DNA from: Turritopsis dohrnii
Taxonomy: Eukaryota; Cnidaria; Hydrozoa; Anthoathecata; Oceaniidae
Length of the DNA: 64,000 nucleotides
Reading direction: 5' to 3'
Assembly: GCA_027922465.2 (NCBI GenBank)
Contig: BQMF02000385.1
Coordinates: 186,001-250,000 of the forward strand
Under the pieces are notes generated by a model, which saw nothing but the letters and a program-made list of their open reading frames with translations, was not told the origin of the DNA and did not search any database. Both the position numbers and the translations under genes were made by a program. Below, piece after piece: positions 34,401 to 46,800 of the stretch (its first letter is position 1; each line of letters starts with the position of its first letter).

Positions 34401-35691
34401 TCAGAATTTTCTGATCAGGTTCAACATCTGCATGAACAAACTTTTCTGCCGATCTCAACAGTGTATGTTTATCAATTGTTGATGTCAACATAGAAAATAT
34501 GCTCATTGAAAGCTTAGACAGCTTTATCTCTTCTCAGAATCTCCTAGGACATAATTAGTTTATGAAACTAATTACATGCTTTGAAAGTCTTACTCAGTCT
34601 TTGCTGTTCAATTTTCCATATATGTTCTGCTTCGTTGGTATTTCTTTGCATGGAGAGGTTATAAACTGTGTTCTCATTAAGATGACAAAATACTTACTTT
34701 CACACAGTGAATATGACGGGCTGCAGGATTTTAATGTTAAGAGTTTTATGTTTTATGTGAGTTTTCCGTATTCTGGTGGCAGTAAAAAAATGATGTGGTG
34801 ATTGGCTGCAATTTGGGACTATAGTTACCCTGATCAGTGGTTTTGCCTGAACACAGATTTCCTTTATTTATTTTTTTTTTTCGCAATTGTTTGTTGCATG
34901 GCAACAAGACGAGCTCGAATGTTGAATCTGAGTTCAAATTTATTTAGTCTCAAATCACTGCGTTTGCGAAATCAAAATCGAAGAAGCGACAATGCAAGTT
35001 TGTTGACAGTCTTTATAAACAGCTTGTGAAAGACAAGAAACTTAGAAAGCCCCCATCGACGTCAGGAGAAAAGAAGAAACGACAAAAACTCAGTAAGATG
35101 GACACGACGCCGTGTGTGCAAGTCGAGGTGACGGTAGATGGATGTGATACATCAGATATCGTTGAAGATGACACGAACGAAAAAACAATCGATTCTTCTG
35201 AAACTAGTTTTAAGTTAGTGGATGACGACAAAATCAACGACAAATGGGGGTTGGACCAATTAACTTCTCTCTCGACTTCCTCAAGTGAGGCCCATACAAC
35301 AACAACAACAACAACAGAAAAAATCCAACGCTCAACACCGACAGCAGCAGAAACAGTCCCAGATGAACGTGAAACCAGAAGCAAAACGATGCATATTCCA
35401 ACTTGTACTGTATCCACGACAACTTCATACACAACCTCGGCTAATGGAAACACCTCGTTACTGAACTCCACAGAGTCACGTGATCAACAGACGCAAACAG
35501 TGAATCTCCTCGCACGCAAACGAAAATCTGCCGACGACGAAACGAGTTTTGAAGAAAGAGTATTGGAAGATATAAAAGTCGTACCGAAGGTTGAAGACCA
35601 GTCGTTGTCGACTTTCATCTGGAAGTTAGATGAAGAAATGGGTGAGAGATTGGATGTCTCTGAAGCGTTGTTAGCTTTGAAAAGCGTCTAA
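31107..35691 (+). CDS. HINFP: HINFP-like (histone H4 transcription factor) multi-zinc-finger protein
   Basis: Eleven exons: 31107-31272, 31344-31403, 31859-32158, 32234-32386, 32468-32545, 32621-32741, 32867-33002, 33079-33203, 33407-34032, 34113-34204, 34948-35691. All join in phase to 866 residues. About nine C2H2-type fingers span residues 12-375, with the family's spacing, including [18 protein letters not shown] and the W-x(3)-C fingers ([15 protein letters not shown]). The family-specific conserved block follows: [12 protein letters not shown] then [18 protein letters not shown] at about residues 367-405. In vertebrates HINFP binds histone H4 gene promoters at the G1/S transition, so a nuclear DNA-binding role is inferred. 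The C-terminal ~450 residues are acidic, low in complexity and longer than in vertebrates (human protein about 517 residues). They include an 11-residue 'TSEEPI' repeat near residues 510-560. Confidence 0.93.
31408..31451. repeat. (TAA)n microsatellite
   Basis: About 13 trinucleotide units immediately downstream of the second HINFP exon's donor. Confidence 0.9.
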
Positions 35692-35738
35692 CATCTCGCT
35701 CTTCTTTTATCATTGTTTTATTTGTATTCGTGGCGTTT

Positions 35739-35744
35739 AATAAA
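35739..35744 (+). terminator. polyadenylation signal of the HINFP-like gene
   Basis: AATAAA lies about 48 bp after the stop codon; the sequence that follows is T-rich. Confidence 0.6.
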
Positions 35745-36711
35745 ATGGCAATCTTTCCGCTTCGCAAATGACGATGCCGACGACGTTTGCTATGTTTTTA
35801 TTTCGAAATATTTACTTATTTACTTCCATTTCGTTTTTGTTTTTTTTCTCAAATAAAATACTAGTCCAACTGAATTTTTCGCCTTGTTTTCATGTAGTGT
35901 ACTTAATTTTACGTAATTTCGCAGAAATTCATGATCGAGGACCAGGGAATTGGGAACGATATGTTTCCGAAACATTGCTGTTGGTGAAAACGTCTAAAAA
36001 AAATCCTACTTGAAAATGAATTGAAATCATTGCTTAGACCTCAAAGTTCGTTCTTTTACGACATCGTTTTTTTTTGACATGTCGATTAAAAAAATCGTCT
36101 AGCATTGCCAAAATGTGTCATCAATAGGGAAAGCAAACCCAATCTATTGATAGATCAGTTTTTTAATGTAGCTCCAATCAATCAGTGATTATCTTTTCGA
36201 TAGAATTCCTTTCCTCAGGAGGTCCAATGTGCTTATGCGCTCAAATGACAATGAAGTTGATTAATGTCCAAAATGCTGGATAAACACGATTCTCCTGAAT
36301 TATCGCTTGATTCCCCCTCCCATTTACGTCATGGATCTTATTTTCCCCAGTAAATTGAGCTCGGTATGCCGTTTCACGAAGAACGAGCTCATCTGGTTAA
36401 CCAAGATCTCGCTTTGTTCAGTCGAGATCGCGCCAAAACGAGCTGATATTTAAACAAAACCACGTGATCAGCTTTGAGGAAAAAGACCAGGGTGAAAATT
36501 TACAGCGTGCGCATATATAATAAACAGTCCCTGAAAAAAGGATTTGCAAATCTGTAATCGAAGTCATTACGTTGCAAATCAAATCGGAATGATAACTTTT
36601 CTATACGTATTATTTCTGCTGATGACTTTACTCTCTTTCTTACGAAATTCACTTTGAAATTCCCGCGATGATATCAGCGGTCAAATAATATCAAGAATAC
36701 GTTTAGACTGT

Positions 36712-37307
36712 ACAGTGTGTCCACCAAAAATGTATCGGCTCGTAAAACGTAAATTAACATTCTCACGATTTTTTATAGAAATTTTACTAGAACTTAGATT
36801 TTCTTTGTTGTTTCTTTTGACATTGAAACTACCGGAACGCTTTTTTACAATAGAAGGTAGTTGATAGAAGAATTTCTCAACAATGCATTTCTTTTTACTT
36901 TTGGGAACAGAGGAACAACAGAATTTATTGTGAACAAAATATTTGCAATAAAAAAGCTTATTGTCACAAAAAGATACATTTTATGAAAATAAAACTTTAA
37001 AGTGAATCTATCAAGTTTTGCTGGGGGAATAATTTTCACCATAACAATCAATGTTTTGTTATAAAATAAACAGAGCAGTATTAATAATAAAAATTTCATA
37101 AGTTACTACTATCTCCCAAAAGTAAAAAGAAATGCATTGTTGAGAAATTCGTCTGTTAACTACCTTCCATTGTTAAGAAACGTTCCGGTAGTTTCAATCT
37201 CAAAAGAAATAACAAAGAAAATTTAAGTTCTAGTAAAAATTCTATAAAAAATTGTGAGAATGTTAATTTATGTTTTACGAGCCGATACATTTTTGGTGGA
37301 CACACTA
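36712..37307. mobile_element. ~596-bp element with ~195-bp inverted repeats
   Basis: The left arm (CAGTGTGTCCACCAAAAATG at the tip) is matched over nearly 200 bp by the inverted right arm, with a ~190-bp AT-rich centre. A CAGT tip beside TA and ~200-bp inverted repeats recall Tc1-like elements. No transposase remains, so it is non-autonomous. Confidence 0.8.
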
Positions 37308-37386
37308 GAATGTCTTTTTGGTATGCAACTGAAGTTGATGTTGATTTTGTACGAAAGTCTGTGCGTGCTATTGGTAGATGTGTCAA

Positions 37387-37764
37387 AATATATACACGTT
37401 TTTTTTATAAGCAACCAAGGTCAGACAGTAGTAATGTTGCTTTAAAAATGACCATTTTTTAGTAGTAATGTTGCTTAATTTGTTGCTAAGTATTAATTGA
37501 AAAAATATTTATTTCCAGTCTTGAAAACCTTCGTCTAAGCTTAAGAATCTAAGTACAAAGTCTGGGACACAGGTACTGCAACCCAGTGTAACCACCTAGT
37601 GTAACAATTTTAAAAAATGTGTTGTAGCTATGCTAGTGCTGCATCATTTCAAAATTTCATGTTGCTAATTTACGTAAGATCCTTGTAGTACTGTTGCTTA
37701 ACTTTTTGAGAAAATTTACTAGTGTTGCTTATAAACGTGTTGCTTGTAAAAAAAAACGTGTAGA
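37387..37764. repeat. MITE-like element with 'tacacgttttttttataagcaac' type ends
   Basis: The left end 'tacacgttttttttataagc' and inverted right end 'gttgcttgtaaaaaaaaacg' enclose ~330 bp with several 'gtaatgttgctt' words. It sits ~80 bp from the preceding foldback element. Confidence 0.55.
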
Positions 37765-39594
37765 GGGATTCGCAAACAACACAAGGCGGCATTTTCTTCT
37801 TTCAGTATATTAAAAATCTTGCAGCACTCCATGATACCATCGACGCCTCAAGGCGAATCTCTTTATGCTCAATCCATTCTTTCTTGCTGATTTACAAAAG
37901 ATAAGGGTAAAAAAACAAGTAAATTCGATAAAACAAGACGCATTGTCTGGTCGTAGATTTTATCTAAATCATCATAACATATGAATGCCACCATGAAAAA
38001 ATCTGTTTAGGAAGATCAAAAAACGAGCCTTTAGTGAATTGAATCATGTGATGTTTTTTGCAACGTATTTTGATTTATAAAAACTTTCCCAGTGTTTTGC
38101 TTTTGCAAACAGGGTGTCCTAGACTTCATGAGCTCTTTTCTGAGACTGATCTTTGTACTATCCATCTAGTAGCGAAATCTGTGAAAAGATAATCATTTTC
38201 TCTTTCTGTCTTGATGTTTCTAATTATCATAAATTTTTCGATGTTCTCTAAGAAACTGCACTGTAAAAAAAAGTTATTACCCTATTGCTTTTCTCCTTGA
38301 TCAAAACTTCTTTTTACTGGATAGGAATCGAGAGTGCTGCTTCCAACCTGATATCTCTCTTACAAAGAAAACATTATGCAGATCTCAAGTGAGGTACCCC
38401 TATATAATTCAATAACTAAAATACATAAGAAACTATTATAAACATAAACAAAGCAAGCAATGGCATAACAGTAATGTTCCAGGTTCAAATCCCCTTCTGG
38501 ACGGACGCAACTGCTACCGTTCCCCCGTGAAGTTTTCGGTCAATAGGGCTGGATTTGATATGATTGTCAGCTGGATCGTGAATGTATTTCCTGTCAAAAC
38601 GAAAGTTAACTATTTGATTTGAATGCTGTCATTGGAAAGCTTTTAGCGTGTAGCCATGAAGTCTGCACAGTTAGATTTTATGGAGTTACTGGGATTGGTC
38701 AAAAATCAATTTTAGTGGTACGGTATAAACTACAGACTGCAGATATCATGTCCAGGATATTGTAAGTTTCGGATAATTAAGTCTCCTCCTAATAAGCTGG
38801 TGACAGAAATTCTCTTCTCCTGAAAAAATCAATAAGTTGTAAGTATAAATGGTTGTAGTACATCATAATATCAGGTATAATAAAAATAAAGTTAATTGTA
38901 TAAACCAGACCTGATGTTTTTTTTCATTTCGAGAGTTCAGCTGCTACCCATGATCATAAGTAGGTTATCCACTATGCTGATATATGGCTTCTTTCATTTT
39001 ACGCTAAAAAGAAGAAATTTGTACGGAACTTTTTTTTGCGGAATTTTTCATCCGCAAGGAAAAAAGTCGAGGTTATTGAACATCTAAGGACTTATTACTA
39101 CTCTTCATCAATAACAATACAAGCAGTATCTGCACTTGCAACATATTATAACTGATGAAAAATAGATATAAATAGATATTCATTATTAGTTATTCCATAG
39201 ATATGCTCTTTCTATTTCAACTAAAGTTTGTATATAGATGAGTTTCTAAGTGACGTGATGTTTATAAACATTAGTGTTTTTTGCTTGATAATTGCTGTGA
39301 GTTTCAACATAAATGTTTAATAGATCAAGACAATTTCCTACCAATATGCGCACGCATCTTGGTTGGCAATTAGATGCTCTCTGCACACTGTCGGTTAAAC
39401 CGGTTCTCAGGAGGCGTTTTTAAGACAAAAAAAATTATTAAAAATAATACTCATTAGCACTTGAAATCTATTTTTGTGAAGTTTATTAAACTTTTAGTTT
39501 AAACAGATCTTTAACTGGTAATTAACATCAGAAACTCATCTATACACCCAGGCACTGAATTAGGTGTTTCCCTATTTTCGATTTCTTTAAATTT

Positions 39595-39735
39595 CTTGCA
39601 TCCGCAAAAATTAATTCCGCAAAATCGCTTTTGAAGTCGTCATCCGCAAAAATTTCTTCAGCAAAATATGGCATTTTTGGGTCATTTATCCGCAAAAATA
39701 TATTCCGCAAAGATTTCTTCTGCAAACAATTTCTT
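39595..39735. repeat. 'ccgcaaaaatt' repeat cluster
   Basis: Four to five tandem-like words 'tccgcaaaaat..attccgcaaa'. Same dispersed family as 15.4 and 16.1 kb. Confidence 0.6.
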
Positions 39736-41340
39736 CCCTTAAACATGACATCACAAGCCATAAAATAGTTATATACTTAAGATTAAAATGAGTGAAGAAG
39801 AAGAAATGGGTGACTGCAAAATCTTATATAAATTTCTATTAAATTTTTAATTATACTCCCACTACTATAGAAAGTTTGCACAGAAAATTAAGTCTTAGAC
39901 CAGGCCTGGTCGTAAGAAAATAAGCAGAGGTGTTTTTTCCAATTAAGATCGACAATCTCCAATCTGTATGATAATCAAGTCAAATTTGAAATGTGTCATA
40001 TATGTACAGATACTGAAAACAATGCTTTCAAAGATTTGGAATGTAAAATGTTAACTCTAAAGATAACTTTGACGGTAGATAAAATTTATTCAAAAGATAA
40101 TAAAGAGGAGAAATAAAACCTGAAAACAAAAAGAAATTGTGTCACTCTCCATCGCTTTGGTTTGAAGTTCAAACTGTTTTTGAATTAAAGTAAAGACGTT
40201 TCCATTCCATTAACTTTTCACCACCTGACTGGCTAATCATTTTAATAAAAGATCATTTTTTCGAACTTGCAACCTTTGCGAATAATTTTGTAACTTAGGG
40301 AGTGTTTATATGGAGGTGAGCTGGCCCGGTTAGCCGGGCTGGCTCACTTAGCCAAGACAATTTCAACTCGCCTTTATATGGAAGCGGGCTGGCTCACCTT
40401 TGTATTTTTTTGTTAATCAAATAGTAAAGCTAAGAACAAAATAAGAACAATTCAGGCTGAAAAAGGCTCCAAAAATACAGCCAGCCTCAGGTCAGATTTT
40501 AAAAGTGTGTACCGTATTCCAAAGCGGTCGGAGACCTCACTACTGAAATGGTAGCAAAGTTTTGTTCCGTTATTGTAAAATTTAAAAGCAGCACATGAAC
40601 CATTTCCAAAGCAAAACTTTGAGTTGGCCGCACACCTCTTATGACCAGGCCTGCATACCTGCAGTATACTGTTAATATAATTTGTTAGGTTCTATTTTAA
40701 GGTGTTACTATATCAGAATGGGTCAATAGTCGGGAGTGAACTGCAATTAAGCTGTTGTTTATTATTATCAAAACTCCTGTAAGTGTCGCATTCAAGGTGC
40801 AGATCTCAATGGAGGGTGGCACTAATTAGAGGGTAAGTATGTACATAACAAAAGATTAATCTTCTGGGGCTGAAAAAAAGTAATTTTTATGTAATCATCA
40901 GTTCTCTTTTTATTAATGAAAATTATCCACATCCAGTGCTAAGTAAGAATTAGTTAGCTTTTTTTTATTAATTCTTGTTCCAATTCTGAGCCGATTTGTT
41001 TTTCATCGAAATGCACTTGAATTATGCGGAAACCACAAGATCAACATTTACCTAATATAATTTCCCATGATTATGAAAAATTTCAAATTTTGTCTTGCCC
41101 TCTTATAAACACCACACCTAAAAACACGAAAATTTAATAAGTGTTGCGGCACTTTATTTAGGAAATACACCCAAACTTGCCTGGGTGATTTCAATGAAAT
41201 GCAAGAACCAGAGAACAACCACATCTCAAACATAATTTCGATACATAAACCTGAGATATATATATATATATATATATAATCGAAGTAATAGTTCTTCTAA
41301 TCGAAAAAAGTGCTCAATATTTGTTGAAATAGAGCAGAGT

Positions 41341-41467
41341 ATTGAAGAAAAAACTACAGTTTTTCAGTACTCAGAGTTTCATGCCGTACTGATTTAGCTG
41401 AAGATTGTCGTACAATACGTACGGCATGAAACTCAGAGTACTGAAAAACTGTAGTTTTTTCTTCAAT
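41341..41467. repeat. 49-bp-arm hairpin between two (AT)n tracts
   Basis: Arms 41341-41389 and 41419-41467 are reverse complements with a single mismatch and enclose a 29-bp loop. A TA microsatellite directly follows the right arm (about 41466-41488) and another precedes the left arm by ~65 bp (about 41253-41278). Confidence 0.9.
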
Positions 41468-41726
41468 ATATATATATATATATATATTTTTTCAACCTAT
41501 CTATGTACTTGTAAGGCATAGTTCATTGAACATTACTTTAGTCAAAGATTGAAGTTGCTTGATTATAATATAGTTTAAACAGAGAGGGTTTAGCTTAAAT
41601 CACGACGAGAAGCTTTTCTACAAAGTTAATTTTATAGACAAGTTTCTGATTTAATGTTTTTCATCACCACAAATTAATTATATATATATATATTAATTGC
41701 ATAACTGTATCTGCTAACTAACTTAC

Positions 41727-42084
41727 AACTTGTGTTGTTTTCATCTTTGCTGCTGTGATTGCTAACCTCAATCTCAAACATGTCCAAAAGAAGAGTGGCA
41801 AATTCATTATTTGATTTGCTTCCACGAAGTTTTATCCACCTTTCATGTATTTTGACATCCAACTTTACTCCCTTCCTTAGAGTAGTTTCAACGGAAGTAT
41901 ATTTTCCAGCATATAATCTTTTTCTTCCCCTTTTCTTGCTGCATTTTGCTGATGCAGACGCTGCATTAGCTAAAACAGCCAAATTTGCCAAATCAGATCT
42001 TTCAGATGGTAATGTTGGAGATAGTAGGTCAACCACAATTTTTGAGGAAGTTTTATTTTGATCTTCTTGCTGATTCTCTGACAT
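41727..42084 (-). CDS. first exon of an unidentified basic protein
   Basis: Minus-strand frame of 119 codons from ATG at 42082-42084, ending at a good donor (gtaagt at 41721-41726). It has an acidic/Ser-rich start, an Ala-rich stretch, a nuclear-localisation-like KKRGRKRLY block, and then a charged segment KIHERWIKLR...NNEFATLLLDMFE. The composition looks truly coding. The W-x-x-L-R...A-x-x-LL pattern reminds me of small helical modules seen next to DNA-binding domains in invertebrate proteins, but I cannot name the family. Downstream exons were not found. Confidence 0.45.
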
Positions 42085-42296
42085 GCTAGATTTCGCAGTT
42101 GAACAGGATCATTTATGTTGTTGTTTTCGATTTGGAAGAAAGTACTTTCTGCTTCATATGAAAGTAATATGGTGGCGTAAGTTGCGTAGCAGCCACGTGC
42201 GTCTTTTTTAAAGAACATATTATTCACATTTCCTCTTTTTCTTATCATCCTTAGCCAGGAGACCCATCCACTCTTAGCCTGCTTTCTCAACGAGCC

Positions 42297-42333
42297 GCAG
42301 CTACATTCTCTCGACTTTGAGAGAATGTAGCTG
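42297..42333. repeat. 15-bp-stem perfect hairpin
   Basis: 'cagctacattctctc' and its exact inverse are separated by 6 bp. It may be the remnant of a small foldback element. Confidence 0.7.
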
Positions 42334-42375
42334 GGTTTCCTGGCTACATCATCCTCTGTCAGTGAATATTTGGCG

Positions 42376-42836
42376 TACCGTTTTCTCGAATAAAAGCCGC
42401 GGCTTCTATTTATTTTCGGAGAGAAATGTTGCGGCTTCTAATCGAGGGTGGCTTCTATTTATGTGATCGTGAGATTATAAAGAAATTATTTGAAACGTGC
42501 GTATCGTGAAAGAAAGTCAACCAACCGAGGAGGAAGCCCGAGTCTTGTGTTAGAAGCATCAGATGGGAACCTTGAAATTATATAGGAATTCCCATCCTAT
42601 GATGGTGATGTAAGCTTAGCAGTAGAAAATTTAAAAGATGTAACTGATTTACTGATATATTGATTATTGAAGAAGATGTAGAAATATTAGTTTAAAAAAC
42701 AAAATTGTTATTCCATGTTATCAGAAAATAATCTAATCGAAGGCGGCTTCAATTAAATTTTCTTGACGAAATTTTGCGGTTTCCATTGGAGGGCGGCTTC
42801 TATTCGGGGGCGGCTTTAATTCGAGAAAATACGGTA
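42376..42836. mobile_element. 461-bp MITE with TACCGT..TTTTCTCGAAT ends
   Basis: The left end TACCGTTTTCTCGAATAAAA and inverted right end 'ttaattcgagaaaatacggt' enclose repeated 'gcggcttctatt' words on both sides. A TA target pair is possible. No coding capacity. Confidence 0.8.
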
Positions 42837-43822
42837 TATGCATATTGTTTTTGTAATTTTGCAACCCCGGACCCAAGTTTTATTGTCGTTTGGATAAGGA
42901 ACACGGTGTACATCGAAAGGGTAAAGAGAAATTGCCCTCCTACGTTCGAGGTTGGTGATATATTGTATTGGTAAAACTGAGATTTTTGTGAATTTTTTTC
43001 TTATCCCCTTTGTGTTTGAGTTATAGGTGCTATATATGATGCTAAAAAGAATCTGTGCTTGCCAAACTTATCTTGTGCTTTTTGTAACCTTTATTCTTCT
43101 AGCCGTCAAAAATATGTTTCGACATTTTGTATCTGGGAGTTGATATTATCTACTTTAACTGAAAAGAAACTCCTTTTGGAGAACGGTTTCAATTCGAAAA
43201 GTTGCCGTACTTTATGGGATATTAGTGCTGTGTATTATATCTACCCACAATGCAACATATAGAGGTCAAAAAGCGAGGCTGGATTGTTTGGAAAATGAAA
43301 CTATCGATAAATGTTGTAGATCGCGCAATAAAACTTGAAAACGACCATTTCATTGGTAGAGGATGTTGCCCAACCTCGTCCCCAGGCCTCCACAAGAAAA
43401 TACATTCCACGTCAGCTAAGTAAACTCGGGGCTAGTTACCTTTTCGATATAATAACAGGATCAACAACTTTTGTGTTCTTACATATCTTTGATGAGTTTT
43501 ATCGGTTTATGAAGGTATGTTTGTGGAATATTACGAAAAGTCGTAAAAATTCCCCAAAGTGTTGACACACAACAACTGGTGGCCCCAATGCAGACCCGAA
43601 GAATGCGTAAGTGACGTGGTAGGAAATACTGTCACAGCTGTCACCATAACTACTGATGGCGTCACAAGATTTAAGTGAAATTTCTTATAACAACCTAAAA
43701 TTCCAAACCAATGATCGGAAAGTATGGTGTAAACTAGGCTTTGTATACACAAACAAACTCATAGGTATCACAGTCTTACTAAAGCGTGGGAAAACTACAA
43801 GTCTACATTACTTTAAACTTCT

Positions 43823-46800
43823 TTATAATTCTGGTTGATGTGTTAGAACTATCTGTCTATCAAGTCGGCTGCCGTGCGTTTCTGCACTATTCTGATCGTC
43901 ACTGGGATGAGTGAAAGATGTACTCTGCATACTTTGTAAAAGCTTTTCACGACACAACTCTGGGTTCTGTTGAAATGCTTGTCTGACAGAGGGACAGTCT
44001 AACTGCAAAAACTGCATCATATCGTCAACAAATCTACTTTCTCGTCGACGTCCATACGCAGATCTGGTAATGCAGGCGCAAGTACAAGTTAAGATATTCC
44101 ACTAAAAAAACAAGTCATCAAAATCTCATCAGCAACTTGAGACTTGACATGAGACGGCCGTCACACAAGCCTTTTGTCCATTGTGACGTAAATTTAGAGA
44201 TAAATCTCACTTGTGGAAATATTTGGTAATCCTTAATAAATAGGCTTATCATAAAATACAAAAATGAATTTACAATTTTAAAAAAGGTAAAAATTACGCA
44301 TGCATATATGAATGTCAGAGATTTGTTGGTTGAGCTCTAAACATGCCGGCTCCCGGTTGTTGAGTCGTCGACGGGAATATGTTAGGGCCGTACCCCTGCG
44401 TCATACCAAGCCCACTGCCACTTATATTTGGTCCACCTGAAAACTGATTGTAACCAATGGGAGGTTGTCCCATCTGCCCCGGATAGAATGAACCCGAAAA
44501 ACCCGGTTGAGGTGTATTTTGAAAAGCAACCGGTTGATTGGACATTTGCTGCATAAAACCTGGTTGTTGGCCGATCGGAACACCGGGATACTGATTCAAA
44601 TATCCATGTTGATTGATGTAACCTCCTTGGTTCATCATCGTGCTAGGTTGACGGTTATTAGAACCAGCAAGTGTTACCTCCATACAGCAGCAGCCGATCG
44701 TCTCCGGTTGAGCGCAACACTCACACTTGAAGTCTTGAAAACAATCTTGACACTCACAACATTCCATGCACTCTCCACACTGAAACAAAAAATGCAAGCA
44801 AAATGTGTATAAATCTCGAGGAATAGTTTGATTTGCGGTTGCAGTGGATGGATAAAAGGGGATTGACTTACCCCACAATCATCACATTTGCAACATTGAC
44901 CTTCTGGTTGTTTTGAAAAGCAAAAACAACACGTGTCATCGAACCACTGAAACAAACAACAACAAATTGGTTCACTGCAGACAGCAACACTTTGTCCTAA
45001 TAAGATAACTAATAGGCCAACAAGAGCAAGTGGAACCTATGAACTGAAAAGAACTGCAAAAAATCACTGCAACGAAGAGCATTTTCATTGAAATAGTATA
45101 TAACCTTCTATAGAAATGTACTCATTCGCAGTGACTTTTCAGCAACTTTGCCAAGTTTGACTAAAATTGATCCGAGTTGGATCAATCAATATTCATTTAA
45201 ATTTAGAGCTGGCGATACATCGGTGAAATGACAGATAATTTCAGTTCGTAATCAACCTGTAGCATTTTCTTTCATGCAAGAACACAGATAATAGTATGTT
45301 CTTCGGATTATCAAGATCAAATAACAACATTAAAAACACAAAATAAAGATGATGATAGCAAGTGTACCTGTTTGGAAGGACAACAGCTGTCCATACATTT
45401 CCGTTTGTTCGGTATTTTACAATCGCACGCTTTAGCACACGATGTTAGAAAACCAGTACCAACTGGGGTTTCACAGCAAGACTGACATTGACAAATTTCT
45501 GAGCACCACTCTGGACAGCAACCGTCACCTTTGTTCTATGGTAAGAAGACAAATGCTACTTTTCAGAATGCTAAGTTTGTAGAACAGTATAATGTGCGCA
45601 CTAAATTAGGTGCCTATACGGCAATACTTGAAAAAGCATAGGTAAGTTGAGTTTTTTTCTTCAATTTAACTTTCGCGAATCGGCTTCCTAGGCCATTTCG
45701 CGTGTGGGATAAACTTTCGCGAATCCGCATGTCAATCCCTTTTGCGGGGACTTAAGCAGGATTTCCACTTATGTATTTTTATACGCGTATCAGCACGTAT
45801 CATTTTGAGTTCATTGATTGGTTCTCGAGATAACTACAGTATAATCCCTGATAACTCGAATCCCCGATAACTCGAACATTCGATAAGTCGAACCAACATT
45901 CGTGTCCCTTGGACTTTAGCAGACAATTCGCTTGATTATGACTTCGTAAATAATAGGATGTATGTAGTACGGTTTTCATGTGAAAAAAGAAACAATCTCT
46001 TAATAACTCGAACTATTTTTTTTTTTCTGCAAAAGTTTGAGTGATCGAATGCCCCGATAACTCAAACATTCAATAACTCGAACTATTTTCTCGGTCCCGT
46101 GGGGGTTCGAGTTATTGGGATTCTACTGTACTTATTATTCTTTTGTTTAAAAACGTTTCGATACTCGTATTGAATTGAAAAAGTTGAATTCATTTTAACT
46201 TTTGACGTATCGTACCGAAACGTATCATGATCAAACAATCTGGCCAATCAGATGTTAAATTTTTATACGATATACGTATCAAAATAATATAAGTAGAAAT
46301 CCCCTTTTTAGTGAAAATGGCCAAAAAAACCCGCAAAAATGCGAAACTTTCTCCCTGCTAAACTTTCCTGCAAAGCAATAATAATTGAATCACATTGCAT
46401 CATGCATCATAATATTTATCTATTTTAAAAGAATCTTTAAACCATTTATACCATTTATATTTAAAACACATAACACAAACGAGGTAGCTGTGACGTCATA
46501 GTTTCGATCAGGTGACTTTATAAACAACTCAAAAGTTACAAATAAAGCAGAAGAAAGAACTTTGTTCAGAAGGAAGAAAATCGTTCAGAAATCACAGGAA
46601 ATGCATACAATGATCAGCTTGCGAATGATCAGTCCAACAGTGAACAATACAATGTAGCCACCAATAGCAAGAACAACTATGGCTGCTGTTGGAAAACTCT
46701 CAGATTGAGCTGGAAGTGGTTGAGTTGGCTAAATAAAACAGAACATTCATAAAGTTTAAGAGTAGTGACAAACCCAGTTCCACGTGCATTTAATTTTTGA

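Larger units (their letters stand above)
35692..41726. other. 6-kb gene-poor stretch with foldback elements
   Basis: No frame longer than about 85 residues with any family resemblance. It holds foldback elements at 36712-37307 and 37387-37764, 'cgcaaaa' repeats at 39595-39735, a repeat shared with 3.9 kb (40430-40490) and the AT-flanked hairpin at 41341-41467. Downstream exons of the 42.0-kb minus-strand gene could hide here. Confidence 0.5.
42085..43822. other. spacer with a hairpin and a MITE
   Basis: Apart from 42297-42333 and 42376-42836, about 1 kb (42840-43822) has no recognisable feature. Confidence 0.5.

Noticed and set aside
35013..35471. 152-codon minus-strand frame
   Set aside because: Antisense of the Ser/Thr-rich last HINFP exon.
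38470..38535. tRNA-like B-box word 'ggttcaaatcc' near 38.49 kb
   Set aside because: No matching A box or cloverleaf could be formed; possibly a SINE scrap or chance.
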